Below are positions 16,103 through 24,299 of a stretch of DNA of 64,000 nucleotides, one piece after another; positions within the stretch are counted from its first letter, which is position 1; every line of letters starts with the position of its first letter. The notes below the pieces were generated by a model, which was not told the origin of the DNA, ran no database searches, and worked only from the letters and a program-made list of their open reading frames with translations. The stretch covers positions 62,001 through 126,000 of the forward strand of contig JAUXQH010000017.1 in the NCBI GenBank assembly GCA_030685065.1, read 5' to 3'. This DNA is from Pseudomonadota bacterium. GTDB taxonomy: Bacteria > Myxococcota_A > UBA796 > SXON01. The translations under genes were made by a program, and so were the position numbers.

Positions 16103-18001
16103 TCAGTTCCGGGACAGCCTTGGCGCCGTAACCTCATAGAGGTGTTCGAGGAAGCTCGGGAGCAGATTGGTAGACAGGACGGTGAGGGCGCCGGCACCGA
16201 GGTCTCGAGGGGACAATCGCGAGGCGCAAGCAGGCGTGCCCTCCTCGAGCAGGCACGTGAACGAGGCCCGCCCACGCGCCCGATACCACGCGGCCGCGGC
16301 GTCGAGCAGCGCGGGGAAGGCGTGGACGCCGTCGACGGACACCGCGTAGAGCCGCACGACGTCGAGCAGCTTGAACAGGTGGAGCCCGACATCGGCGGAC
16401 TCGACCGTCGCGGCGGCGATCACCTTCGTGCCGTTCCGAACCACCAGCAGCTCTCGCTCGCGGGTCAGGCCGGCCTTGGCCCACAGCGCCTTGAGGGTGA
16501 GCAGATCGAAGCGCTCGGGGACCAGGTCGAGGGCCTGGCGGTAGGCCCAGGGCCTGCGCGCGACGAGGGCGTCGAGCAGGACGTCTCGCTCGTCTTCGGA
16601 CGCGAGCCCTACGTTCGGGTCGAGCTTCGCGACGCGGAGCGGCACGTCGATCTCGAGCGCGTGAAAGTCCACCACCGCCGCGAAGCCGCTGTCGGCGTAG
16701 CGCTGGGCCAGGTCGTAGTGGACGAGCTTGCTCCACTGCGCCGACGCCTGGATCAGGCCCGTCGTCCAGCGGAGGTCGGGGTCCGTCTGCGCGTGTTCGA
16801 ACGCCCGCAGGTGGATGTCGCGCAGCACCTGCCGCCCGGTGTGGCCGTCGGGGGGCGCGCCCTGGCGCTTCGCGATCTGGAAGCCGAACCAGGAGTGCTC
16901 GTACACCTTGAGCAGGGAGATGGACGCCTCGACGCCGCGCTCCGAGGGCCAGACCACCTGGCACCCTACCTGGGGAGCGGCGTCAACCTTGCGGGCCGCC
17001 GTCGCGAAAGGCGCCTTCAACGCTCCGAAGTGCGCCTGCGCCTTGCCGGAGAGGCTGAAGTAGCCGGACGCGGTGTAGAGGCTCCAGGTGTCCTCGCTCC
17101 AGGTCGCGCCGAGGCGCGTGGTCGGGTTCAGGACCGAGCCTACGACCTGGTTCCAGCGGAGCGCGTCCGCCTCGGTGCTCGGCCGGAGGCGGAGGCCGCA
17201 CGTCGCGCCGCGGCCCTCTCGGGGCGGGTGCACGATCCGTACTTCGGCGTCGAAGTGCAGGGTGGCGCCGAGCGGCGTGGTCACGACGATGTCGCGGAGG
17301 CGCAGGCCCGCGCAGACCATGTCCTGGTCCACCCGGGTGTCGAACGACAGCCCGTTGGAGGAGATGTCACGCATCGGGCGCCGTACGTTCAGCTCGGGCA
17401 GAACGGGGTGGGTGAAGCTGATCGAGTAGCCGGCCGGCGCGTCGGCGCGGCGTGACGCGCGGTTCTGCATCCGCACGAGGCGCGCGGGAAGCGGAACCGC
17501 GACGCGGTCGCGGATGCGGATGATCCGCGTGACGCTGAAGCGGTAGATGGAGTTGTACCCGTGGAGCTCCACCTCGAAGGGGGCGTCCGGGATCGGCGAC
17601 GTCGCCGTGATCTGGAGCGGAAAGGGCCCGTCCGACAGCGCCGCGACGAGGCGGCCGCGCACCACGCCGGTGGTCGTGCGGAGCAGGGCGGGGGCCTCGT
17701 ACGCGGCGAGCGCGCGGATGCGCGCCTCGATGCGCGCGATGTCGGTGATGGGCTCGGAGGCGGCCAGCTCGGGCAGGGTCGGGTCCGCCCGCCCCGCATC
17801 GGCCCTCCCCTGCGCGAGGAGCTCCTGGAGGATCCCCCCGATGCTCTGCGTCGGCGGCTCGGGCGGGGGGGTGACGGAGGGATCCCGAACGCTCGCGTGC
17901 TGGGTACGCTCCGCGCTCGGCGCCGCGGCGTCGGAGGGCGCGGAGGACGCCGTCCAGAAGCGGGTGAGCAGGGGGGCTTGCGGCCTCGTGCGTTCAGGCA
18001 T
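16103..18001 (-). CDS. PilZ-domain c-di-GMP effector with YcgR-like N-terminus
   Basis: The protein has 632 residues; the ATG at 18001 overlaps the end of the preceding gene by eight bases. After a Pro/Ser-rich head comes a YcgR-N-like beta domain (about 105-165) and a PilZ domain (about 175-300). It has both c-di-GMP motifs, an Arg cluster RASRR at 181-185 and DISSNG at 212-217. The C-terminal half is unassigned; its last 150 residues (ELLVVRNGTKVIAAATVES) have an alternating pattern that could be an acetyltransferase-like fold, but I cannot prove it. The protein probably binds c-di-GMP and transmits it to the kinases encoded on either side. Confidence 0.8.
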   Translation of the reverse strand: MPERTRPQAPLLTRFWTASSAPSDAAAPSAERTQHASVRDPSVTPPPEPPTQSIGGILQELLAQGRADAGRADPTLPELAASEPITDIARIEARIRALAAYEAPALLRTTTGVVRGRLVAALSDGPFPLQITATSPIPDAPFEVELHGYNSIYRFSVTRIIRIRDRVAVPLPARLVRMQNRASRRADAPAGYSISFTHPVLPELNVRRPMRDISSNGLSFDTRVDQDMVCAGLRLRDIVVTTPLGATLHFDAEVRIVHPPREGRGATCGLRLRPSTEADALRWNQVVGSVLNPTTRLGATWSEDTWSLYTASGYFSLSGKAQAHFGALKAPFATAARKVDAAPQVGCQVVWPSERGVEASISLLKVYEHSWFGFQIAKRQGAPPDGHTGRQVLRDIHLRAFEHAQTDPDLRWTTGLIQASAQWSKLVHYDLAQRYADSGFAAVVDFHALEIDVPLRVAKLDPNVGLASEDERDVLLDALVARRPWAYRQALDLVPERFDLLTLKALWAKAGLTRERELLVVRNGTKVIAAATVESADVGLHLFKLLDVVRLYAVSVDGVHAFPALLDAAAAWYRARGRASFTCLLEEGTPACASRLSPRDLGAGALTVLSTNLLPSFLEHLYEVTAPRLSRN

Positions 18002-19148
18002 CGGGCACCTCGGGGGCGTGGCACGGGAAGAGGAGGCAGAACGAGGCGCCCGCGAGGGGCCCCGTCGGCAGGAGGAGCAGGTCACCACGGTTGGCGCGCG
18101 CCAGCTCTCGACAGATGGGCAGGCCGAGGCCCGTTTCCTGTGCGTCGGTGCGCGCGGAGGTCGCGGGCAGGAACAGCCTCGCCCGCTGTTCTGCGGGGAG
18201 CCCGAGGCCGCTGTCCGACACGATGATCCTCACCATGTCGCCGTCGCGCGAGGCTTCGACGTAGATTTCCCCTTCGACCGCGCCGCCCGCCCCGGCGGCT
18301 TCCCCCGCCGACTCGATCGCCCGCCGCGCGTTCCGGAACAGGGTGAGGAGGATGCGGATGACGTCGGTGCGGTCGACCCAGGCGAAGAGCGGGGCGGCGA
18401 CGGAGGTGTGGAACCGGGCCACCCGCCCCACCTCGGGCCGGATGAGCTCGACGGCATCCCGGACCATGTCCTTCACCGGATGCTGGGCCGGCACCGGACG
18501 CGTCAGGACCGTGCGCGTCTTGTCGTGGAGCTCGACCAGGTAGGCCAGGGTCCGGCGGAGCTCGTTCAGCTCTTCGTCGACGCGGTCACGAATCTCGGGC
18601 GGGAGGTAGGTGGCGCCCAACTTGAGGTCCTGCTCGAGGTTCGAGCTGGTCAGGAGCAGGGCGGTCGTCACGTTGGCGAGATCGTGGAGGATGCGCGCGC
18701 GGATGAACCCGAGCGTCACGAGCTGGTTTCGTTCGGCGAGCGTCGCACGGAGCACCGAGACCGTGCGTTCGAGCCGCACGCGGGTGACAGCCTCCGCGAG
18801 GATCTGCCGCACCTCCCATACGTCCCACGGCTTGGTCAGGTACCGGTGGAGGCCTCCGCGATTGATCGCGTCGATCGCGGTGCGCTGGTCGGAGTAGGCC
18901 GTGACGAGGATCCGGACCACACCCGGATGCCATTCGCGAACGCGCTCGCACAAATCGATGCCGCTCATCCCGGGCATGCGTTGGTCGGCGAGCAATACGG
19001 CGATGGGCAGGCGATCGAGCAGCTCCAACGCCTGCTCTCCGGAGCTCGCGCACACGATCTCGAACTCTTCTCCAAACGTCGATTCGAACACGACGATGTT
19101 CGGAGACTCGTCGTCGACGTACAGGATGGGGCAGTCGGTGGCGCGCAC
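17994..19148 (-). CDS. Response regulator fused to a histidine kinase
   Basis: The protein has 384 residues from a GTG start. The N-terminal receiver (about 1-120) has D11-D12-E13 (YVDDE), phospho-acceptor D55 (LLADQRMPG) and the Lys of TKPW. A helical linker leads to a dimerisation helix with candidate His 155 (ARILHDLANV) and an ATPase domain with a degenerate N box (FRNARRAI), DSGLGLP and GLGLP. It is the first gene of the operon, with no membrane segment, so it likely receives phosphate and passes it to, or receives it from, the hybrid kinase two genes downstream. Confidence 0.88.
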   Translation of the reverse strand: MRATDCPILYVDDESPNIVVFESTFGEEFEIVCASSGEQALELLDRLPIAVLLADQRMPGMSGIDLCERVREWHPGVVRILVTAYSDQRTAIDAINRGGLHRYLTKPWDVWEVRQILAEAVTRVRLERTVSVLRATLAERNQLVTLGFIRARILHDLANVTTALLLTSSNLEQDLKLGATYLPPEIRDRVDEELNELRRTLAYLVELHDKTRTVLTRPVPAQHPVKDMVRDAVELIRPEVGRVARFHTSVAAPLFAWVDRTDVIRILLTLFRNARRAIESAGEAAGAGGAVEGEIYVEASRDGDMVRIIVSDSGLGLPAEQRARLFLPATSARTDAQETGLGLPICRELARANRGDLLLLPTGPLAGASFCLLFPCHAPEVPDA

Positions 19149-19169
19149 GGGCAGCTACGATCGCACAGC

Positions 19170-19196
19170 CCGGCGCGCGGGCCGGTCACTTTTTTT
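19170..19196 (+). terminator. Hairpin followed by T7, read on the plus strand
   Basis: The stem CCGGC/GCCGG encloses GCGCGG, followed by TCAC and seven T. It has the form of an intrinsic terminator for plus-strand transcription, yet both neighbours are on the minus strand. It would therefore block transcription running antisense into 19.3 kb onward. The rest of 19149-19338 shows no gene; it should hold the operon promoter for 19148. Confidence 0.4.
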
Positions 19197-19338
19197 CACC
19201 CCTTCGAGGGCGCGCGGACAGGGCCGTGCCAGAGCCTACGTTCAAGCGTTGTTGTCGGGGGCCGGCGCGGCCGCCGGGACCTCCGGAGCGCCATGTCGCG
19301 GCCGCGGATCCGCGTGGCGCGCGCGGCATCGGCGGCGA

Positions 19339-21051
19339 TTACGGCGGGGTGACACGCTCGACCGAGTACACCGCGGCCTGGTAGTGCTGGTTCGTGACCG
19401 TCTGCACGAGGGTCCCGTGCGCGATCACCCAGGCGTCGATCCGGCGCCGCGTGGCGGTGGAGCCATCCTCGATGCCGCTGAGGACGACATAGGGGATGGG
19501 GCCCTCGCCCGGACACTCGGAGTCGAGGTGGGACCGGGTGGGCTCGGCCGCGTCCGCGAAGTCGAAGCCCGGCGAGTGTGGGCAGAAGGTTCGCGCGGCG
19601 TAGGCTACCACTTCGCGCCGCAGACACGAGGCGCCGCCGCCCGGCGGGAAGTGGGACGCCACCACCTGGCCCAGGCGCCAATCGGCCACGTCGAGCTGGC
19701 TCGGGGGCAGCCCCAGCCCCGCGAAGGCGTGGGCGCTCGGCCACAGGCCCACGACGGTGGCGGCTCCCACGAGGAGGCCCAGCCCCCCGCGTGTCGCGAG
19801 CACCCACCGGTGCCCGAAGGAGCCCCTGGCCGCCCACTCGAACGCCCCCTCGAGCGCGCGTTCGGCGAGCCGGAGGACCACGTCCGCGCCACGGAACACG
19901 AGGAGCACCCCGAGCGGGTGGTAGTTCTGGGTGTACCGGGGAGGGGAGCCGGCGGCGGCGAACACGAGGACGGGGACGAGCGCCAGGGCGAGCGGAACGC
20001 CCGCGCCCAGGCCACGGAAGGGGCCGAGGCGCTCGCGGATCACGCGGGAGAAGCCGCCCGGGCGCAACGGGGGCGCCGCGGAGAGGCCGAACCCCGCGAT
20101 CCCGAGCCAGGGGAGCCACAACGCGGCGCTCCACGGGAGCCAGGCGGGGCGCGTCGCGGCGGCGAGGAAGGCGACGCTGTGTTCGAGGGCGGCGGGGCCG
20201 CCCGTGCGGACGGTCGCGATCGCGCGGGCCATGGAGTCCACGAGGTTGGCCGCGTCCCCGTTCGGACCGGCGGGCGCCACTCCCTCAGCGAGGCTGCCGG
20301 TGAGCAGGCCCCACTCGAGGATGGGGTAGTTCAGGAAGGCGAGGCCGACCCCGAGCAGCGCACCGGCCGCGAGGCCCCCGGCGCCGAGCCAGCGGCGGAA
20401 GCCGGGCTCGCCGCGAAGCAACGCGAGCAGGAGGGCGGGCACCCCGATGCCGATGGTGGTGAGGTGCGCGGAGGAGGCGAAGCCCACGACGACTCCGAAC
20501 AGGGGCGCCAGCTTCCAGTGCCTCGCCGCGCACTCCGCCGCGAGCAAGGCGGCGGGGAGCGCCAACGTCACGAGCGGATCGACGCCGTACCGATCCGCCG
20601 CCAACACCGAGGGTGTGTAGCCGACGGCGGCGATCGCGGCGGCCAGCGCCATCCCACGCCCCATCCAGCGCCGACCGAGCAGGTAGACGACAGGGCCGAG
20701 CGCCACGTGAACCAGGTGGTTGACGAGGTGCCCCGCGAGGGCCGGGTCGGGGAGGATCTCGAGGACCAGGGCCGTGAGCCGAGGCAGGATCGGCAAGCGG
20801 TGCGGGTCGAGATCCTCGGTGCGGCCGAGCCAGAGAGCAGACGCGTTGGAGGCCCAGGCGCCCGCGTCGGGCCCCTCCAACAGGTGGTCGCGAAACCGGG
20901 CCCACGCGGGGGAGGTGGCGGGGCGGAGGGCGGAGTCGGGGCCACGAGCAGCGGCCCAGGTGACGATGCCGGCGATGCCGGCGAGGAGGGCGCCGAGCGG
21001 ATCGAGGAAGCGGAGCCGATCGACCGGCTCGGAGCTCCTCGCGCCGGGCAC
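19339..21051 (-). CDS. Polytopic membrane protein, possible glycosyltransferase-type
   Basis: About 570 residues from a GTG at 21051. The frame is open to 21210, but that would overlap the divergent oxygenase start. There are roughly nine to eleven hydrophobic segments, beginning LGALLAGIAGIVTWAA, then a soluble C-terminal region of about 130 residues with several Cys. The overall plan (many helices, an early periplasmic loop, a C-terminal extracytoplasmic domain) resembles dolichol/undecaprenyl-phosphate-dependent mannosyltransferases and related PMT/ArnT proteins. I do not see a decisive DD or DE motif, so the assignment is tentative. It is probably transcribed alone. Confidence 0.6.
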   Translation of the reverse strand: MPGARSSEPVDRLRFLDPLGALLAGIAGIVTWAAARGPDSALRPATSPAWARFRDHLLEGPDAGAWASNASALWLGRTEDLDPHRLPILPRLTALVLEILPDPALAGHLVNHLVHVALGPVVYLLGRRWMGRGMALAAAIAAVGYTPSVLAADRYGVDPLVTLALPAALLAAECAARHWKLAPLFGVVVGFASSAHLTTIGIGVPALLLALLRGEPGFRRWLGAGGLAAGALLGVGLAFLNYPILEWGLLTGSLAEGVAPAGPNGDAANLVDSMARAIATVRTGGPAALEHSVAFLAAATRPAWLPWSAALWLPWLGIAGFGLSAAPPLRPGGFSRVIRERLGPFRGLGAGVPLALALVPVLVFAAAGSPPRYTQNYHPLGVLLVFRGADVVLRLAERALEGAFEWAARGSFGHRWVLATRGGLGLLVGAATVVGLWPSAHAFAGLGLPPSQLDVADWRLGQVVASHFPPGGGASCLRREVVAYAARTFCPHSPGFDFADAAEPTRSHLDSECPGEGPIPYVVLSGIEDGSTATRRRIDAWVIAHGTLVQTVTNQHYQAAVYSVERVTPP

Positions 21052-21158
21052 GGCACGGGGAATCGGCTCGAGCGGGGTTGAGGAAGGCGAGGCGGGTACC
21101 TCGGTCAGGCTGCACCGGGAGGGAGGGGGGCCCGACGGTATAAGACCGCGCGCGCGTT

Positions 21159-22229
21159 GTGTCGCCGGCCCGTGAACGACGCATCTCCGGTGCCGCTTCG
21201 GGTTACCCACAGCCGCGCTCGGGTGACCGGTTGGCCTATCGTTTCCCCTTCTCTCCGTTTCCGACGGGTTGGTATGTGGTGGCGGATGCGACCAGCCTCG
21301 CTCCGGGGGCCCTCGTGGCGCGCACGTTCATGGGCCAGGAGATCGTGGTCTACCGCACCCGCGCGGGCGTGGCCTGCGTGGCGGACGCCTACTGTCCGCA
21401 CCTGGGCGCCCACTTCGGGCACGGTGGCACGGTCGAGGGCGAGACCCTCCGGTGCCCCTTTCACGACTTCCGCTTCGACACCGGCGGCGCGTGCGTCGCG
21501 ACTCCGTACGGCCACCCACCCCCGGGAGCCGCGCGGCTCCGGCAGTGGGCGATCCGCGAAAAGAACGGGTACGTCCTGGCGTGGTTCGACGCCGCGGCAG
21601 GGCCCCCCACCTTCGAGGTGCCGGACATCGCGCCGTCGGACGAGTGGTCGGCGCCCTACGCCGAGGTCCGGGTCATCCGCAGCCACCCGCAGGAGACGAC
21701 CGAAAACAGCGTCGACGTGGGCCACTTCGCCGCGGTTCACCGCTACACGGGGTTCGAGACGCTCAAGGAGATGGTCTCGAGCGGGCCCTACCTCAACGCC
21801 CGCTACGCCATGTCGCGGGTCGCGGGCTACACCGGTCGAAAGATTCGCGCCGAGTATGAGGTGCACGTGCACGGCCTCGGTTGGTCCTTCGTCGAGGCGC
21901 GCGTCCCCGCCCTGGGGCTGGAGACCCGCCACTACGTGCTCCCGACCCCGCTGGACGGCGAGCGCATCGAAATGCGGCTGGCCACGACCGTGCGCACCAC
22001 CGACATGGCGAAGGCCTCCCCCATCCTCCGGGTGCTTCCGGCGGGCCTGCTGCGTTGGATCGTCGGCCTGGCGACCTGGCGAGGCTTCCGGAACGATGTC
22101 TCCCAGGACCTCCAGATCTGGGAGAACAAGCGCTACATCAATCCCCCCGCGCTCGCGAAGGGGGATGGCCCGGTCGGCCGCTATCGCCAGTGGGCCCGCC
22201 AGTTCTACCCGGACGACAAGGCAGCGTAG
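21159..22229 (+). CDS. Rieske-type mononuclear non-heme iron oxygenase
   Basis: The protein has 356 residues from a GTG start at 21159. The Rieske centre is CPHLGAHFG...CPFHDF (C-x-H and C-x2-H). The catalytic iron site follows as ENSVDVGHFAAVHRY, with the D-x2-H-x4-H ligands. The closest architecture I know is the KshA (3-ketosteroid hydroxylase) and DAF-36/Neverland (cholesterol desaturase) group, which have the same NxxDxxHFxxVH motif and act on steroid-like substrates. A hydrophobic segment near the C-terminus (ILRVLPAGLLRWIVGL) may associate with the membrane. No ferredoxin reductase is encoded nearby. A TATAAG near 21139 is a weak promoter candidate. Confidence 0.85.
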   Translation: MSPARERRISGAASGYPQPRSGDRLAYRFPFSPFPTGWYVVADATSLAPGALVARTFMGQEIVVYRTRAGVACVADAYCPHLGAHFGHGGTVEGETLRCPFHDFRFDTGGACVATPYGHPPPGAARLRQWAIREKNGYVLAWFDAAAGPPTFEVPDIAPSDEWSAPYAEVRVIRSHPQETTENSVDVGHFAAVHRYTGFETLKEMVSSGPYLNARYAMSRVAGYTGRKIRAEYEVHVHGLGWSFVEARVPALGLETRHYVLPTPLDGERIEMRLATTVRTTDMAKASPILRVLPAGLLRWIVGLATWRGFRNDVSQDLQIWENKRYINPPALAKGDGPVGRYRQWARQFYPDDKAA

Positions 22230-22268
22230 CGCGACCGGTCGGGGGCCGCCCATAGCGGGCGCCCGGGC

Positions 22269-24260
22269 CTACTCCACCCCGACGAACCGCCACGCCATCC
22301 CGCCCGCGGGAGCCCACCGCAGCTTGCGTTCGCCGAACACGCTCCCGACGGTGAGCACGAGGTCACCCAGGGTCGCGTCGGCGGCCTCGAAGTTGGCCAG
22401 GCCGCGAAAGTCGAGGACGATCTCATCCTTCTCGATGACGTTCTTCGTCGCGGTGATCGTGCGGCCGCCGTAGTCGAGCGTGAACACGGGCGCGAGGATC
22501 GAGAGCGCGCGGGGCAGCTTGAGGACCACGCCGTCCTCCCCGAGCCGAGTCACGGCCGCCACCGAGGCGGCGCGCCCCGCGTCCCGCGAGAGGGTGTCCA
22601 TCCGGCTGGCCATGCCGGGGTTGGTCGGCGCGCGGCTGGACGCCTCGCGGAAGGCCTTGGCCTCGGCCATCTTGAAGGCGTCCGTGTCTACCCAGACCAC
22701 GGCGTCGTCCGAGAGGAGCACGGCCCGGTGCTGGACCACGTCGGCGCGGGTCTTGGGCTTGCCGAGCCACTCGGTGTCGATGTCGAGGCGCCCGAAATTG
22801 GTGGACTCACGCGGGAGCACGGCCGGGAGCGTGCGCTCCGCGCTCACCGCGCTGTATTGGCCGGGGAGCATGTCCGTGTATTGGATCGCGAGCACGAGGG
22901 TGGCATTCCGAAGCGTGCGCTCGCTGCGGTTGTCGATGGCGAGCGTGATCCCACCGCCGATGAGCTCGGCGTCCACGACCAGATCGAGCCAGGCGTCCTC
23001 GGGGAAGATGGCACGGTAATCCTCCCCCAGCAGCTCCAGGCAGAATTGGATGTCCGAGAGGAGGAAGTCCCACTGGGCCTGGGCGCGCCGCCTGCCGAAG
23101 TGTTCGAGGACATGCTGCTTGCCGGCTTCGAATTTGCCGGCGTCGAACAATCCCTTCGCGAGCTGGAGGTCGGGGCTGTAGAACCCCGCGCCCACCATCG
23201 TGGAGCGGTAGCTCTCCAGGATCCAGGTGCCCTCCCGCGATTGGTCGAGGAAGGCGCGCTGCTTGTACGGGTCGAGCATGTCGGACAGGCGGGCTGCCTG
23301 CTTCGGGTACATGGCGGCGGATTGTTGGAACGCCAGGGTGGCCTTGGCTTCATCTCCACGCCGGCGCTCGAGCACGCCCTGGAGGAGCAGGGCGGGAGCG
23401 CTCTGATCGGGGTGCAAGGCGAGGACCTCGGCGATCAGGGCCTCGGCGCGGGGGAGGTCCTCGACCGTGCCACCGACCAGGATGGCCTGCGCGGCCAACA
23501 GGTGCGCCTCCTGCTCGCCCGGGGACATCTCCATCGCGGCATCGGCGGCGGCGCGCGCCGCGGCCCAGTCACCGTTTCGGGCGGCGAGGCGGGCGCGATC
23601 CCGCAACAGGCACAGCTTGTCCCAGGCCTCGAGGTGTGGGCGGAGCGTGTTGGCGTAGGTCGCGACGGCCTCGTAGAGCGCGGCCTCCTCGCCACGAAGG
23701 GCGTTCGCGACGCGGGCGTGCTCGGCCTTCTCCACGCGGAGCTGCTCCAGGAGCTTCTGCGCCTGCTCCTTGTCGACCGACACGGAGGTCGCCGGCGACA
23801 GCCCGCCCTGGAGCTCGACCAGGGACATCGTCTTGAGCAGGTACTCGGCGGAGACGGCGAACAGCTCGTCCTTCTCGTCCGCCTGGGTCTGGAGCGCGTA
23901 GAGGCGGAACAGCACGTCGAGGATCCTGCCCCGCGCCGCGAGCACGTCGGGAGCGACGCCCCGGTAGTCCTGGGCGGCGGCGGCGGCGAGGTACTCCCGC
24001 ATCGAGTGGTGATCGGCGAGGGCGCGATCGATCTCGTGCACCACGCGGATGGTCGTGTCGATGTCGGTCGGGGCCAACGCCGCGGCGTCCATCCGGGCCT
24101 TGACCGGATCGACCTCCTCGCGCGCCGTGGCCTCGGCGGCGGCGAGCGCGGCGTCCTCCCGGGCGTCCCACCACACCCAGCCCACGAGGCCGAGCGCGAG
24201 GAGCACGATCGGCAGGGATCCCACGAGGAGGCGGTCGTATCGATAGCGGGGCGTCGTCAC
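22269..24260 (-). CDS. Membrane-anchored protein with TPR-like helical region
   Basis: The protein has 663 residues. One N-terminal transmembrane helix (RLLVGSLPIVLLALGLVGWVW, about 10-31) leaves the rest presumably outside the cytoplasm. The region of about 40-350 is helical and contains TPR-like stretches (ARNGDWAAARAAADAAMEMSP and LQGVLERRRGDEAKATLAF). The C-terminal part (about 390-663) is richer in beta strands. I do not recognise the family. The gene lies 38 bases downstream of the MopE-repeat lipoprotein gene on the same strand, so the two are probably cotranscribed. Confidence 0.7.
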   Translation of the reverse strand: MTTPRYRYDRLLVGSLPIVLLALGLVGWVWWDAREDAALAAAEATAREEVDPVKARMDAAALAPTDIDTTIRVVHEIDRALADHHSMREYLAAAAAQDYRGVAPDVLAARGRILDVLFRLYALQTQADEKDELFAVSAEYLLKTMSLVELQGGLSPATSVSVDKEQAQKLLEQLRVEKAEHARVANALRGEEAALYEAVATYANTLRPHLEAWDKLCLLRDRARLAARNGDWAAARAAADAAMEMSPGEQEAHLLAAQAILVGGTVEDLPRAEALIAEVLALHPDQSAPALLLQGVLERRRGDEAKATLAFQQSAAMYPKQAARLSDMLDPYKQRAFLDQSREGTWILESYRSTMVGAGFYSPDLQLAKGLFDAGKFEAGKQHVLEHFGRRRAQAQWDFLLSDIQFCLELLGEDYRAIFPEDAWLDLVVDAELIGGGITLAIDNRSERTLRNATLVLAIQYTDMLPGQYSAVSAERTLPAVLPRESTNFGRLDIDTEWLGKPKTRADVVQHRAVLLSDDAVVWVDTDAFKMAEAKAFREASSRAPTNPGMASRMDTLSRDAGRAASVAAVTRLGEDGVVLKLPRALSILAPVFTLDYGGRTITATKNVIEKDEIVLDFRGLANFEAADATLGDLVLTVGSVFGERKLRWAPAGGMAWRFVGVE

Positions 24261-24299
24261 CCCGGGAGGATAATCGACTGGAGGGCGGCGTGACCCGGA

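Noticed and set aside
14585..17455. Plus-strand open frame of 956 codons
   Set aside because: It lies antisense to the hybrid kinase and the PilZ gene, has an Arg/Glu-biased composition typical of antisense GC-rich DNA, and shows no domain.
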